Assembly: GCA_033439265.1 (NCBI GenBank)
Contig: JAVTVX010000008.1
Span: forward strand, 2,170,001 to 2,234,000
DNA length: 64,000 bases
Reading direction: 5' to 3'
Source: Dillenia suffruticosa
Lineage: Eukaryota; Streptophyta; Magnoliopsida; Dilleniales; Dilleniaceae
The notes beneath the pieces were generated by a model. That model did no database searches. It was given only the letters and a program-made list of their open reading frames with translations, and was not told the DNA's origin. The translations under genes and the position numbers were made by a program. This document shows positions 35,091 to 48,100 of this stretch, piece after piece. Position 1 is the stretch's first letter. Every line of letters begins with the position of its first letter.

Positions 35091-38000
35091 ATGTCGAATA
35101 AGGAAATGTCAGTAGCGGAGCTGAGGGAGAAGCACATGGCTGCTGCGGAAACCGTCAACACTCTACGTGAACGCTTAAAGCAAAAGCGCCTTCTTCTTCT
35201 CGACACCGATAGTAATTTCCAATTCCCCCTTCTCAATTTTCTTTTTCTTTTTTTTTTTGTTTGTGGATATTTTTTGGGTTTTGATTGGATTTGTGTTTTG
35301 GGGTTAGTTGCTGGATATGCTCGGTCACAAGGAAAGAGTGCGGTGACTTTTGGACCAACGGATCTGGTTTGTTGTCGAACATTGCAGGGACACACTGGCA
35401 AGGTTAGGGTTTTTTGATTTTGGGTTTGTGTTTTTTGGTAATCATGTTGATTAGGTAAGATCTTTGGGAATGAAATTTGTTTATTTGTTCAATTGGGTTA
35501 GGCTTTTTGATGCATAAACTTGTTGAAAATTTATCCAATTAGCTGAAATTAGAGTAATGTTTGGGAAAGGGAGAGAATTTCTTTCATAAAAGTAGTGAAA
35601 TGTAACGATCTAAGTTGCTTGAGTTTGAGTCATCACAAACTTGTTCAAGTTCGACTCGTCATGCTGAACGATTTGAGCTTGGCTCAATCTTGAGCTCGCT
35701 TCGGAGCTACTGGTGTTAGCTAAAGTCCATTGAGGTGGTATCAAGAGCTCCTAGTATCGTATCCTGCTAGTGTGGTATCAGGGTTCGGGGAGAGACTCCC
35801 CTATTCGTGTGGATCAATCTTGTGCCAATTAGCTGGAATTAGAGTAATGTTTTCTTTCATAAAAGTAGTGAAATGTCACAATCTAAGTTGTTTGAGTTTG
35901 ACTCATCAAAAACTTGTTCCAGTTCGAGTCAGCATGCTGCACGAGTTGAGCTTGGCTCAATCTTGAGCTGGAGCTACCAGTGTTAGCTAAAGTCCCTTGA
36001 GGTGGTATCAAGGGCTTCTCGTCTTGTATCCTGCTAGTATAGTATCAGGGTTGGGGGAGAGCCTCCCCCAATCATGTGGGTCAATCTTGTCTTTCCTTAG
36101 CATTGTGCCAATTGGCCCGTGGTTGTCTGCTTTTGTGTGTGTATTACACGCACACACACACACATGATAATTAGGCCATAATGATCGGTGCTAACTCATG
36201 AAATTAGCTGAGATCAGAGTAAAGTATCTGAAACTTTTCTTTGGTCATTATTAGGCCATAAGACATTTAGTTTGACTTTCCAAAGCTTGATGAAGCTTAT
36301 TCTCTAGTGCCAAATGATTGGAGCTTGGATTTTTAAGAGAGTTGGGCTTGACCATCGTGCCACTCGTCCCCAGCTCATTTATTAGGTATAAATTAAGCCA
36401 CTTGAGTGCAGCTAAACATTGACTTGCAATAAGCTTGTTTGAGCTTTTGAGCTCAATTCGTAGAAAGAGTTGAGCTTGAGCATTCTAGTACTTGGCTTGA
36501 CTAAACTCAATGTCGTTGCTTGAATTCATGTTAAGATTGAAAATGGATGAATTTTTTCCTTTTTGGTGCTTTGTGTGGATCGAACAATTTAAATTTTTTA
36601 TTAATTATGTGTATGTGAACAGCATGTTTGTTGGTTAAAATGTGAGAATAAGGTAGATATTCTTGGATAACGGACTTGGTGTTTATCATTCAGGATTTAA
36701 GCAAGCTATTGCTTTAGGTTGGGGGGTTGGGACTGCTTTTAAGTTGAATAGCTGGCTACTTTTAGATTGCCTGAAAGTGGTTGTCCATTCAAAATTTTCC
36801 AGGTATACTCATTGGACTGGACACCGGAAAAGAATCGAATAGTTAGTGCTTCTCAAGATGGTAGATTAATAGTATGGAATGCTCTAACAAGCCAAAAGAC
36901 TCATGCCATAAAGCTACCTTGTGCATGGGTAATGACATGTGCTTTCTCACCAAATGGTCATTCTGTTGCCTCTGGTGGCCTTGATAGTGTATGCTCCATC
37001 TTCAATCTGAATTCTCCTGTGGACAAGGATGGAAATTTACCAGTATCAAGGATGCTTGGAGGGCATAAGGGTTATGTTTCATGTTGCCAATATGTTCCAG
37101 ATGAAGATACTCACTTGATTACAAGTTCTGGTGATCAAACATGTGTTTTGTGGGATATCACTACAGGCCTTAGAGCTTCTGTCTTTGGAGGTGAATTTCA
37201 ATCAGGCCATACTGCTGACGTTTTGAGGTGTGTTTTCTGATATATGAGTTGCTTTCATTGTTGTTCATAGTCTTCAAGTTCTTGATAGTGTTTAATAGAG
37301 CAAGAAATGGCTCATGGAAGCTTTTTGATTTTCTTGAATTTTGTTTAATGATTTGATATTTCCATATTCTCCATCTTTTACTAGCTTAAACTATTTTTTA
37401 TGAATTATTTCACTTTCACTTTTCCTTGTAGTAATTGCCTAATTTTGGCATCGTGTAACAATGTTTCTGATGAGCTCATTAGAATATTGCAGCAATTGAT
37501 TGCTCAATGCATTAGTATCGTTGAGCCATTTTATTTGAATGATTAGTTGATTATGCTTATTCTAACCACTGTCATGGCATGGGGAGCACATTTTAAGAAC
37601 CGTCTTAGAAGGCAAAGTGACAGCAGCTACTCAAAATTTGGATTTCGATGGTCGGGCTTGTTTCCATGTGGTTCACGTTAGATAATGTCAATCATATTGT
37701 TTCCTAATGCTACAGTACTATTAATTTGTAGTTGTATTGCAAATTCCGATACCACATCTTAGTACTTTACCCCATGGATATCTCGTTATTGATGGTTCCT
37801 TGAAAAACTACACTTTTCTGGGCTGTGTATGACTAGGTAAAATGTTTTTGGGATGAAGTATGAACTTTGTGAATTATTCATATGTCCAGGAATTTTGTAG
37901 TTTGTAGCACCTAGGTGAAACTGCAACTTTTCATTCCAAATGCTTATTGTTGTTGCAATTTTTTGTTTTGAATTTCACTCTCTTTTATAACAAATGTGTT

Positions 38001-41000
38001 TGTTTTACCCTACAAACTTTTTATAACTTAGAGATTTGGGGCTGCATTCTGATTGGGCTGGTTTCATAAGATGATTTGTAACTTGGGCTTGTTGGCTTGC
38101 ATACAGAGTCAGCCTGAAATCATTCGAGGTCTGGCTCTGGTATGTCGTCAAATAACCAAATATAAAATACCTACTTCAAACGATACGAATATAGCGCGAG
38201 TAGGGTCGTATCCACAGAGAACGGCAGATCTATTACTTTTAATAAAAATGAAAAAAAAATATGGGGCGGGGGTTTAATGAAATAATCTAAAATAACTAAG
38301 CAAACAAATCAATGAAAATTAACTAAAATAAAATGATGAGATAACACTAATTAAAGGAAAGGATGTCAATTAAGGTAAAACCTAGCCAAAGGAGTTATTT
38401 CCGCCTTGATATGTTTGATTGATCATCGATACAAAAATTACTCAATATTATGCGAATAAATTGGTTACAGTCGTTAAGTACCACGAAACGACCAATCTCT
38501 CCTTACTTTTTCGATAATCAAGATACCATCGTTAATTACTTCCCTAATCGAAAGACAACCCAAGAGACCCTCGTTGGATTTAATGTTCCGACAGCATTAC
38601 GATCTAGAGAGACCCAATTCTAATCAGTAAATTCCAACCTGTATTTATTTAAATTAGATTATCTAATCTCTTAACATAAATTCTACCGCTTGCGAGACCA
38701 TAAAATTATGTCAATTACCACTCCATTAAAAATACACAAACTTTGCTATTTTTAAATAGTAGTAGACTATTCTAGGGTTATTAAACATAGCGCTCTATTT
38801 AACAATTCCAAAACAATCATAAACACTAAGCATAGAGATAGATTAAATAAATACCCACAAACATCAAGCAAATAAGATCATTTAGATCTCACAATCATCA
38901 TCCATCAAGGTTTCAATAATCCTTTGACTAGAAAAGAAATTAAAATGAAAACATAGGAAAAGAGATCTCACAAAATAAATGAAACATTGCCTCAATTAAA
39001 TAAATGTGCTGCTGGAAAAAAGGAAAATGAAATCCTAAGGCTGCTGGCTGCTGGCTGCTGGCTGCTGCGGACGTGGGGGCTGCTGCCCCTCCCTGGGCTG
39101 CCTCCTTGAGTGTCTTCTTGAGTGTGAAACACTCATATATATATATATATATAGGAGTAGTAAACCCTAAAATTCCTTCCTTATTCAAATTGGTTTTTAA
39201 GAAGGAATAAAATTCCCTAAAATATAATATTTTAGAAATTTAAAATAAAAGAAAAGTCCCTAAAAATCTGAGATTTACATTTTCAAAAATTTATTTTCCT
39301 AAATATTAGGAATGGAATAAAAATCTTCAATATCTCCAATTCCATCCGAACTTCCTCTTGAATATGCAATTAGGAAAGGAAATTTTACTGCAGTAAATCT
39401 TCAAAACCTTTTGCTTGCCTCTTGAAATCCACGTGCCAACGTACTAATGAAAGAGTATTGCTGTCTAATTTTTCATACTTTACAAATTGCTCCAAGTTAG
39501 CTCATTTTTCTTCATTTTCCATAATAAGTCTCCTCCTAAATCAAATGTTATAAAATATAAATATTAGTGTAATATTTATTCAAAAATAATACAAAATTAA
39601 TCGCAAATATTACACTTATTTAAACCCTATCAGGCTCCTTAAATTTTCAAGAGAAGTTCTGGTTTGACTTTGATTTCCTAAGAGGAAACCTACTTGCAGC
39701 ATGCTAGGGTCATGCTTGGTGGCCTTAACCTGAATGTTGATGTTAGAGAAATGTAGATTATAAAAGATAATCGTCTTTGTTGAAAATTTGCATACTCAGG
39801 GCTGGGGGGGTGGGGGGATGGATATGAGCGTAATTTGTCATTGAACAGATAGGTCATAGGCATGATACATTTTGATATATTATTATGCCAGACAAGTACT
39901 TGGAAATTTAATTCATTTTCAGTTTTGTAGGCTGGTCTTTTGGTAGAAATCTCCTTATTGAAATAAATACTAAATACTATTTCACAAGAGCTGATGTGGC
40001 TACTTGCCTAAGTAGATTAAAAGCCCCATTATGAACATTGATGCTACTTTGTGGTTTGGTTTGATTATTGTGCAGTCTCAATTTCTGTTTCTCTTTCTTC
40101 ATTTTCTAACATTAAATGGTCCTTGCATTGTGTGGTTGAATGAAGCACTAGTTTTCTTTGGGCAAGCTTCCAATAGTTTGTGTCCAAGGCTTGGCACTGG
40201 TATATATTATGCTAAAACTAAATTTTATGCTGTTGTTATCTTACTTCCATGTTTTTTCCACTTTGGATGAGAATTAAATTCTCTGTTGGTGTCAATACTT
40301 TGTATTTTATTGGTTTGTAAACTTCTTGAGCTCTCATATTGACTTTTGCACCGTATTTTGTATTAAGGAATTGTTGTAGCCGGAATTTCTGTACTAAATT
40401 TGTTCAGTGCATTTTGATAAAGGTAATAACTTTTGAAACCTTGTCATGTTTAATGTAATTGAACTATTTATTGGGGCCTTTCTACTTTTCAGTGTCTCAA
40501 TTAGTGGGACGAATTCGAGAATGTTTGTGTCTGGTTCTTGTGATAAAACTGCCCGACTGTGGGACACTCGTGTTGCCAGCCGAGCAGTCCGTACGTTTCA
40601 TGGTCATGGAGGAGATGTCAATGCTGTAAAGTTCTTTCCAGATGGGAATAGATTTGGAACTGGCTCCAATGATGGAACTTGCCGGTTATTTGACATAAGA
40701 ACAGGGCATCAGCTTCAGGTTTATCAACAGCAGCATAGTGATAATGAAGCGTCCCTCGTGAACTCAATTGCATTCTCAATATCAGGGAGGCTTCTGTTTG
40801 CTGGATACTCAAACGGTGATTGTAATATCTGGGATACTTTGCTGGCTAGGGTATGTATCTCATCATAATTGTTCGGCCACTTAAAATTACAAGTTTCCTA
40901 CAACAAAATATTAAAAGCTTGAAAGCAGATCAACCTGTTGTTGTCCTTACCCTTTATTAAACTTCATGCTCAATATTACCTAAGATAAACCATGGTCGAA

Positions 41001-41847
41001 TCAATCCTTGTAACCAATTCTAATCAGTTCTTACCATCCATCTGGATTGATTTTGTCCATTGAGTACAATTCCATGCAAAGTACTCTGTTTCTTCTTAAT
41101 TCTATGGCTATGCTCATAACCTTTTGCTTTCTTTGTTGGTGGTTTTATTGTTTGTCAACATTTCTATTGCCATCATTGTTGTTTTTGTAGTATTTGTATA
41201 ATTCAACTTTTTGAATTCCACAAAAATGACAATTTACTGCCTTACCCTTGAATTTCAGCCTGTTTGTCTAGTTGAATTCCATTTTCATGTATTCTGATAT
41301 CCTTTTTCTTTCAAAGAGAATATAAGTGGAGCACCTATGTTGTGCTGGGCATTTTATTCAAGTGATAACTTGTGGAGCTTGCATATTATTTTTATGCTTT
41401 TCTCTCTTCTTCGTTTTTGCTTAATGTTTGCATCCTTGCAAATTTAATGAGGTTTCATAACAGCCCTAAGTTTTTTTGATATTGCATGAAAGGTGGTTCT
41501 GAATCTGGGGTCAGTACAAAACTCACATGAGAATCGGGTTAGCTGTTTGGGCTTGTCAGCAGATGGGAGTGCCCTGTGCACAGGGAGCTGGGACACAAAC
41601 CTGAAGGTGAGTTTGCCTTTGTTTCCTAGAAACTGAATTGAGTAATTTCGATGCCATTTACCATGTTCTTGTGGATCATATTTTTTAAACAAACGGCGGA
41701 TAAATTTTTGGAGTTCCTAAGTTGTCCAAATTTTCTTCTAGTTAGTTTTTCTGTTTTAAGGTGAAGATGGTGTTTTTTCTATATTGATTTTTGTGTGCCT
41801 CATAATGGCAGATTTGGGCCTTTGGAGGGCATAGAAGGGTGATTTAA
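35091..41847 (+). CDS. AGB1: Heterotrimeric G protein beta subunit (WD40)
   Basis: Six exons: 35091-35211, 35308-35402, 36803-37227, 40493-40850, 41493-41606, 41812-41847. They join to 382 aa (Arabidopsis AGB1 is 377). An N-terminal coiled coil (about 1-45) would pair with G-gamma. Seven WD40 blades follow, with readable motifs such as [49 protein letters not shown] and TARLWDTR, ending in the invariant [11 protein letters not shown]. It forms the beta-gamma dimer with G-gamma and couples to G-alpha GPA1 at the plasma membrane. The start at 35091 adds five residues before the MSV start usual for the family; the second in-frame ATG at 35106 is a possible alternative. An 8-codon uORF lies just upstream. 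Intron 2 carries a 290-bp tandem duplication and intron 3 (3.3 kb) a solo-LTR-like insertion. Confidence 0.97.
35535..36113. repeat. Approx. 290-bp tandem duplication in AGB1 intron 2
   Basis: Copy 1 starts at CCAATTAGCTGAAATTAGAG (35535) and copy 2 at CCAATTAGCTGGAATTAGAG (35825), a 290-bp period. The units share long stretches such as TGAGCTTGGCTCAATCTTGA, GTTAGCTAAAGTCC and GAGGTGGTATCAAG, but have drifted by many substitutions and small indels. A third partial copy (ATTAGCTGAGATCAGAGTAA) is seen near 36203. It lies wholly within the intron. Confidence 0.85.
38133..39637. mobile_element. Solo-LTR-like insertion in AGB1 intron 3
   Basis: A 1495-bp block (38138-39632) begins TGGTA and ends TATCA, giving imperfect inverted TG...CA termini. 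It is flanked by a 5-bp direct repeat GGCTC (38133-38137 and 39633-39637). This is the signature of a single LTR left after recombination between two LTRs. There is no coding domain inside. It contains a CTGCTGG repeat (about 39040-39070) and a (TA)n run near 39135. The phrase GGTCGTATCCACAGAGA near its left end also occurs in other plant repeats as I recall them. Orientation is uncertain. Confidence 0.7.
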
Positions 41848-42841
41848 GTGTTTCAACGGCAAACAACCTTTTCATATTTCTGAAAGGCACTATGTTTTCA
41901 CTACATGATAAACATGTAGGCGCAAATAAACTTCCTCACACCTAGAAATGAAAGATGCTGTTAGTTGCCATCATCATAGTTTGCTGTATCATCCTACTGT
42001 GCTCTCAATGTGTAACTTGTTCAATGAAGAAAGCAGAAAAAATTGGCAGTAGGAGAAAACTTGTGTTAGTCTTGCATGATGTATCTAGTTTCACCAAACT
42101 GTTCCTTGTACTTTGTACATTATTTTTCTTCTTTCAACACAGAGGCTTCTTTGTGGTTTCATTTTCAATATTGGGTCTTCGTTTAGGATCATGCTCTTGG
42201 ACTATGCTAAAGGGGAAATTTTCACTGGCGAAGCCAAGGGGATTCCCCTCAAGACCCCCCTCCCCACCAAAAAAAGTTTCAGGAAAAAATGGTATTTTAA
42301 AAATACCATTAAAAATGTGATTTATTTTTTAAAAATTATATCTATTTTCTGTATGTATTTTGTTTTCTAATATAAATTTCTGGTTTTGTCTCCGCATGTA
42401 TCACCGTTAAAGTCCTCACTATACAGAAGCGTGTTTGAACAAGTCCATTTGGTTTCACATACCTTGCCTTTGTTTTTTTAATTTCCCAGTTGCAATTTAA
42501 TTGATTGTTGTGGACACTCCTTAAATATGCCTACACTGCTTTTCATCCTTATTTTTTGTTTTGGTTCCCACTATCAATATTCGGAATTATATTTTGACTA
42601 ATTCGGTTCGAGTGTCTGCAGAGGTCTTATTTAGAGGATGGTTCTTCTAACGTAGTTTTTTCTATTTTCAAGTTTTAAATTCAAGATTTGATTAAACGAC
42701 TTAACACCCTATCGCACTAAACCCAATTTTCACTAATTATCATCCCTATTCTTTTGATCGTCACTCTTGTGGGATCTAAGCCTTTCCATCTTTTTTTTTT
42801 TTTTTGGGGCTATGTAAAAGTGTGAAGGGAATTCTCGTGAT
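41848..42841. other. AGB1 3' flank, no gene seen
   Basis: It holds the AGB1 3' UTR and AT-rich spacer. An antisense fragment of the family 2 dispersed repeat (CTAATTCGGTTCGAGTG...GACTTAACACC) lies at about 42597-42720, and a T15-G4 tract at about 42791. Confidence 0.5.
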
Positions 42842-43570
42842 ATGAAGATTTTGACCATCCCATGCATATTGAAGGGCCATTTTCCCTTCTCTTCACCCTC
42901 CCCTCATCCTCCGATTCTGCACCACACCCCGCGAAACTCGTCAGTACCTCAAACCCTAGGCATAATTCATCCCAACACTAGGCTCAACAAATTCCTATCC
43001 CCCATAGACGAAATCCTCTCCACAGTAAAATTCTTCAAATCCAAGGGCTTCTCAGATTCTGATTTCCTTGGACTTGCCTTCCTTGTTCCTAAACTCTTCT
43101 CCCCACTTTGATCCCAACAACGGTGTCCCAGTTTTTGAAGTCCTAACCTTCGAATTATCTGCTTCCCTAGATGAATCTAAGAGGTTAATTCTCTGATGTC
43201 CCGAAATCCTATTCGCCAATGTTGAATACTGTCCCAGACAAGAATTAGGGATTCGGAAGCTGAACTCGCCGAGTAATTTGAATGCATATCTTCTGAACAC
43301 TAGGTTGATAAGCTTAATGAGAAAATGAGGTTTTGGGGTGCATTGGTTTGCCATATGAAGACTGCTAGGATTTGCGCTCCATTTCCAGCGATTTTCAGGT
43401 ACGGTTCAGAGAGCAATTTGATTCCCAAATATGAGTACTCAAGTGGAGGAGATGGGGGGATGATGAGAGATGTAGAAGAACTAAATGGATTTCCTCAGTA
43501 TTTTGGCCATATTTTGGAGAAGAGTGTAAAGGCTCCATTGCAGAGATTGTTGTTGTGGGAACAACAATAA
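42842..43570 (+). pseudogene. Broken mTERF-family organelle transcription termination factor
   Basis: The recoverable peptide text shows mTERF features: FKSKGFSDSDFLGLAFLVP, then CPEILFANVEYC, LGIRKLNSPSNLNAYLL and ARICAPFPAIF, with PQYFGHILEKS near the end. The reading frame is broken at least three times: a shift near 43100-43108, an in-frame TGA at 43194-43196 (where the family has Arg) and a 1-nt loss near 43305. There is also a small deletion after the VEYC segment. The upstream text looks like a degraded transit-peptide region. Intact relatives act in chloroplast or mitochondrial gene expression and are usually intronless, so this may be a decayed duplicate of such a gene. It lies between the convergent AGB1 and gamma-COP genes. 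Confidence 0.85.
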
Positions 43571-44444
43571 GTTTTGTGAAAATGTAAGTGATCTTTTTAC
43601 TTACGTTAAAGAAAAGGTATATCTTTACTTGTTTGTATACACTTAATGTTCATACTACCATTTTAGTTTATTTTGATCTCTTCTACAAAAACATAGAACT
43701 AGGGTTGCAAACAAGCCCACTTGAGCAAGAACTAATAGGCATGTTCAAATATGGCTTATTTATCTACTCAGACAAACCGAGCTGACTCCAAACACGTCGA
43801 CCCACATAAATTCAATCTTCAAGCTCTACCACATGAATTATATTCATGCTCAATTCATTTGCAGAACCACGCAACACAACATTTTTGACAATAAAGCAAA
43901 TCGTACATTGAGGTGGAAACAGTGCTTTAGGGCAAGCCAAATTGAAAGATGGTGCCAAGTAGCAACAGACCTTGCACGCCTGCAACATGTCCTCGGCTAT
44001 AATGTTTCGCATGCACTTCTGTTAGAAAATGAGGGAGACACCGGGAAGCAAAGAATAATCAACCAGGAAATATATTGCATAGTCGTTCCTAAGAAAGCTT
44101 AGAGAAATAAAGATAAGGTTACTTGCGGGGGGGAAAAATCCTATGTATACAGTTATAGCCTAATAAAGGTAATTTAGTTTCAGAAACCTTACAAGAATGA
44201 GAAGTGCAGACAAAAAATATCCTTATAACACCAACAAATGCATCTTGAGCCAAATTCCATGATGTAATTGTTATTATCAAATTCACAAATGGGTGCACAA
44301 GAAATTTGTAAACTCTCTTTGCAAAAATTTCAGTGAAACTACTTCTGGGGCATGGACTTCTGTGTACAACAATATTTCTCCATGCAACATTTTTCTTTGG
44401 ACTTGGCATGAAAGAAATGGAGACCTGAAGGCAAATGAAAGAAA
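43571..44444. other. Spacer and probable gamma-COP 3' UTR
   Basis: No gene is seen. The right part (about 44110-44444) is probably the 3' UTR of the minus-strand gamma-COP gene. The short frames at 43833-44102 and 44119-44409 have no recognisable features. Confidence 0.5.
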
Positions 44445-45151
44445 CTAGCCACTTGCTACAATCTCATGAATGGCATCGCTGACAGCTTCATTGTCAGATC
44501 GAACAGCTAGCTTCATGGCAACTTCCCTCTGTGCATCTATTCCAAATGACAACCGAACAAGTACCTTGACATTGCCAATGTATACGCCAGAAAGTAAACA
44601 CGAGTGTGACCTTGAATTGCTTGGGATAGACTCTGTGCCCTAAAAACACCCAGAGAGAAGTGTATGTGGAAAAGTCAGCGGCAAGCAGAAAGAACCAAAA
44701 ATTATAACCAAATATTTTGATATTTATGCTAAAAACTGATAATAGTAGCAGGAGCAGCAACCACAGACTGATCCTAGAGATTAAAATCTTATTTTCTACG
44801 ATGAGGAATCTAAATGGAGCAAAAGGAAAAAGAAGAATTGGGTCAAGATTTTTGTTTTAGCTTTTCCAGCATGTATGGGACTGGGATAACATGGATATCA
44901 TTTTCTATCAAAAGTTAGAAGTAAGATTAGCTTTCAGCTGTTCAACTAATGTGGCCAAAATAGACTTTCCCAAGGAAAGGCTAGCTAGCAACATCAACAG
45001 AATGGAATGATATCTGTGCCCAGTCACTTGTTTCAATTCACCTGGTGAAATGAATTTATGCTCAGTGTAAATCCATGCATAGACAAAACAAAGTCAGAAT
45101 TATGCAAAGATGCAAGTATTGTGGGACATGAGATACTGGCATTGTCATCAT

Positions 45152-45182
<31 letters not shown>

Positions 45183-48100
45183 TTTTGTGCAGTCACCACC
45201 TAGGTATACTTGTTAGAAGGTGATAGAACCTCGGGTTATCATAAACTTAAAACAGCAATAACAGTACCATGATCTTGTTTGTCGATTTCCACCTCTGCAA
45301 TTTCTCAAGTGTTCCAAGGTAATAAAAGCCATTAAAAATGATAAAGGATGATGTTAAACCAAATTTACCTCACAAGGCTGCATGCCAAGAAGGTTGATTA
45401 CAGCACTCACAGCTTCGACCAAGCTCTCCCTTGGGCCAAGGCCATACTCATCTACCCGCTCAGTATCCGGATCCATGCTGTCCCAAGCATTCTTGAAATT
45501 GGAAACTCCCACCTTCAACATGTAATCAGCTGCTACAACCTCAAGGTCCTCCAGCTGATATTCATCTTCCACCCCATCATCCTCTGCTTCACCAGTTGAT
45601 GGGTCCACCTATAAACAGAAGTACACCAGAAATTATGCTCATAACACAAGCACTTGTAAGGGGAGCGGGGGACAAGACACTTACCTCTTTAACAATAAAT
45701 CTCAACATGTTTGAGAATTTTCCAACTGCAGGTACCCCTTCTGGCTTCTCAAATGCCACAAATGTCTGTCCAGGTGTATCATATGGAAGAGATCTCAGAG
45801 GCTTTGATGCTACTTCAGAGAATTCTTCTGCTTCTGAAGCATCAACAATTACAATTGCCTGGCGGCAGACGGGTAGATAATTAGAGTCCATGCTGAGGCC
45901 AAAAACAGATAACACAGAGAAAGATAAACTCGATGAAATTTAGAAGATCTAGTTCTCACATTTTCCAACATCTGCTCTGGAATTGTATTGGTGCAGTTGT
46001 ATTGGAAGACAACATGCCTATCAAATATGTGCTTCACAACATTTACTGCATACTCTGTTTCAGCTTCTGTCAGCTCAACAGGTGCTGAAGACTGTAACAT
46101 AAGGAACAAGTATGTTAAACTCTCGGACCACCAATGTGTCCAACAAAACCAAGATTTGCTGGTGGAAGCTGTAGAAAAAGAACCTTGAAAAGTTTTCCAA
46201 AGCTTGAGAACTCTGGAATAGAGGATAGCAATTTTTCATAGGCATCAATAGCTGTGGGTCCAGGAGGTGGAGCACCCAAACCAGTTGGCTTTTTACCAGG
46301 TGCTTTCTTCTCTGCAAGTGGCTGGGACTTAACCTCTCTGGGTACAGAGGAGATGTCAAAAGGTTCTTCTGAAGGCTCCTGCATCAGTGTCCAACAAATT
46401 ATGACAGGCCCCTAAAGCATAATACCGAATCCAGACAAAAGGCAAGGCGAAAACTAACATAGTTTTTCAAACTTGTCTCCAGGTTAACCAGTGGCATATC
46501 CAATGAACCAAACAGGAAGTCTTTAACATCCTTATCAGTCTCAACAACTGCACCATCACCACCAAGCGTATTTAGGTAAAGCGTAGCCCTATCACGAACC
46601 TGAAGAGAGAAAAAATAATGAGTTGCAGCTGAATGAGAAGCAATAGGTTTACTTAGTCTCAATTAAAAGACATGAAAAATCCAAAGAATGAGAACAAGTA
46701 GCAATCATCCAAAGCAAAATGCCAAACACGTCTAATATAATGTCAAGTAATGATTTTTCCTTTAAGGATCAGAATGGAGTCTAAAAGGCAGAAAATACCT
46801 CCCAGAGTCCATTCCAAAAATTGAACTACATAACACCTTGTTGCATTAATATCCAAAACTTGCCAAATACATATAACAGAACACCATGCAATATCTGCAG
46901 ACTTAAATATAAATCCATAAATGGTATCTCACCTCATCATCACTATCAAATAGGCATCGCCTCAAGAGAACAAAAATCCGGGGCTGCAAAGTGAAGAATG
47001 CAATAAGTACACAACTTCTACAGTATTAGTGCTCCCAGAAAAAAGTATTGAAACAAAATTTCACCTTCAATGCATCAACCATGGCTCCAAACTTTGCCAA
47101 GGTGCTTACTGCACTGGCTCGCACAGTTGCATTCTCAAGAATCACGCGGTTATAGATATACCTAATATATTTGCTAGGATCTGAAGTCTTTGGCCCCTCA
47201 ATTCCAAGAAAATGAAGTATCTACTCAAGAAAGAGCCAAACAAAATGAAAACAAGCCATAAAAATCAGTTAGCTCTAGAATATCAATGTTATCAATCACA
47301 CCACAATTGATTAACAGAAAACAAGGTCACCTGTGTGGATAGATATGTAAATTCACAGTCCTCAATGAATTCACAGAGATGCAGCAATCCACTTTCTTTT
47401 GCATCAGGGATATCCCTAATAAGGATAACAATTGAATCAACAATTGCCTTCTTATACTCAAAACCGCCTTCTTCCCTTAGAATGTTGCTTAAGAAATTCA
47501 TCCTGTAAAAGGACAATAGAAATTATTTCTGGCACTTCTAAGCATAACACAAAGTTTATATTTAAAATGCAATAATGGGGAAAAAAACAACAAAATAGTT
47601 ATAAAAGAACAGTTACACTTACAACGATCTGTACTTAAGAGGGAACTTCAGACACAAAGATCTAATAGCTTCCACGACAACAATCTTGAATTCATCTGCT
47701 ATGTCAGACATGAAGTTTGTAATTTGTTTCATCAAACGATCAACACTTGATTCATTGCCGGTTTTGAGGAGTGTGGTAATGGCAAGTGTTGCAATGCTTC
47801 TATTTTGGTCGGAAATTAGACTTTCCATATCTATGTTACAGTTTGTAACAGCCATTGGGTGTGTCATTGCAACCTGAAAACGGTGTCCAATGAAAACTGG
47901 CAAGATAAGTGCATGCTCTGAAATTACTAACAGCATGGGGAGTGTCATATTCCAATTTAAATTGAATGTCAGAATAACTTGTTCAACCAAACAGAAATAC
48001 AGTTTTCTGTAGACTAATAATCCAAAGCATGATTAAGCATCAATCTTTGCACCGATCAAAAGATGTAAACAAAAACTTTTAACACTTAGGGAAATTAAAT

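Noticed and set aside
34946-35401. Minus-strand 151-codon frame over AGB1 exons 1-2
   Set aside because: It is antisense to AGB1 coding and CT/GA sequence with no recognisable domain.
38940-39188. Minus-strand Ala/Gln-rich frame
   Set aside because: It is a product of the CTGCTGG repeat inside the solo LTR, not a gene.
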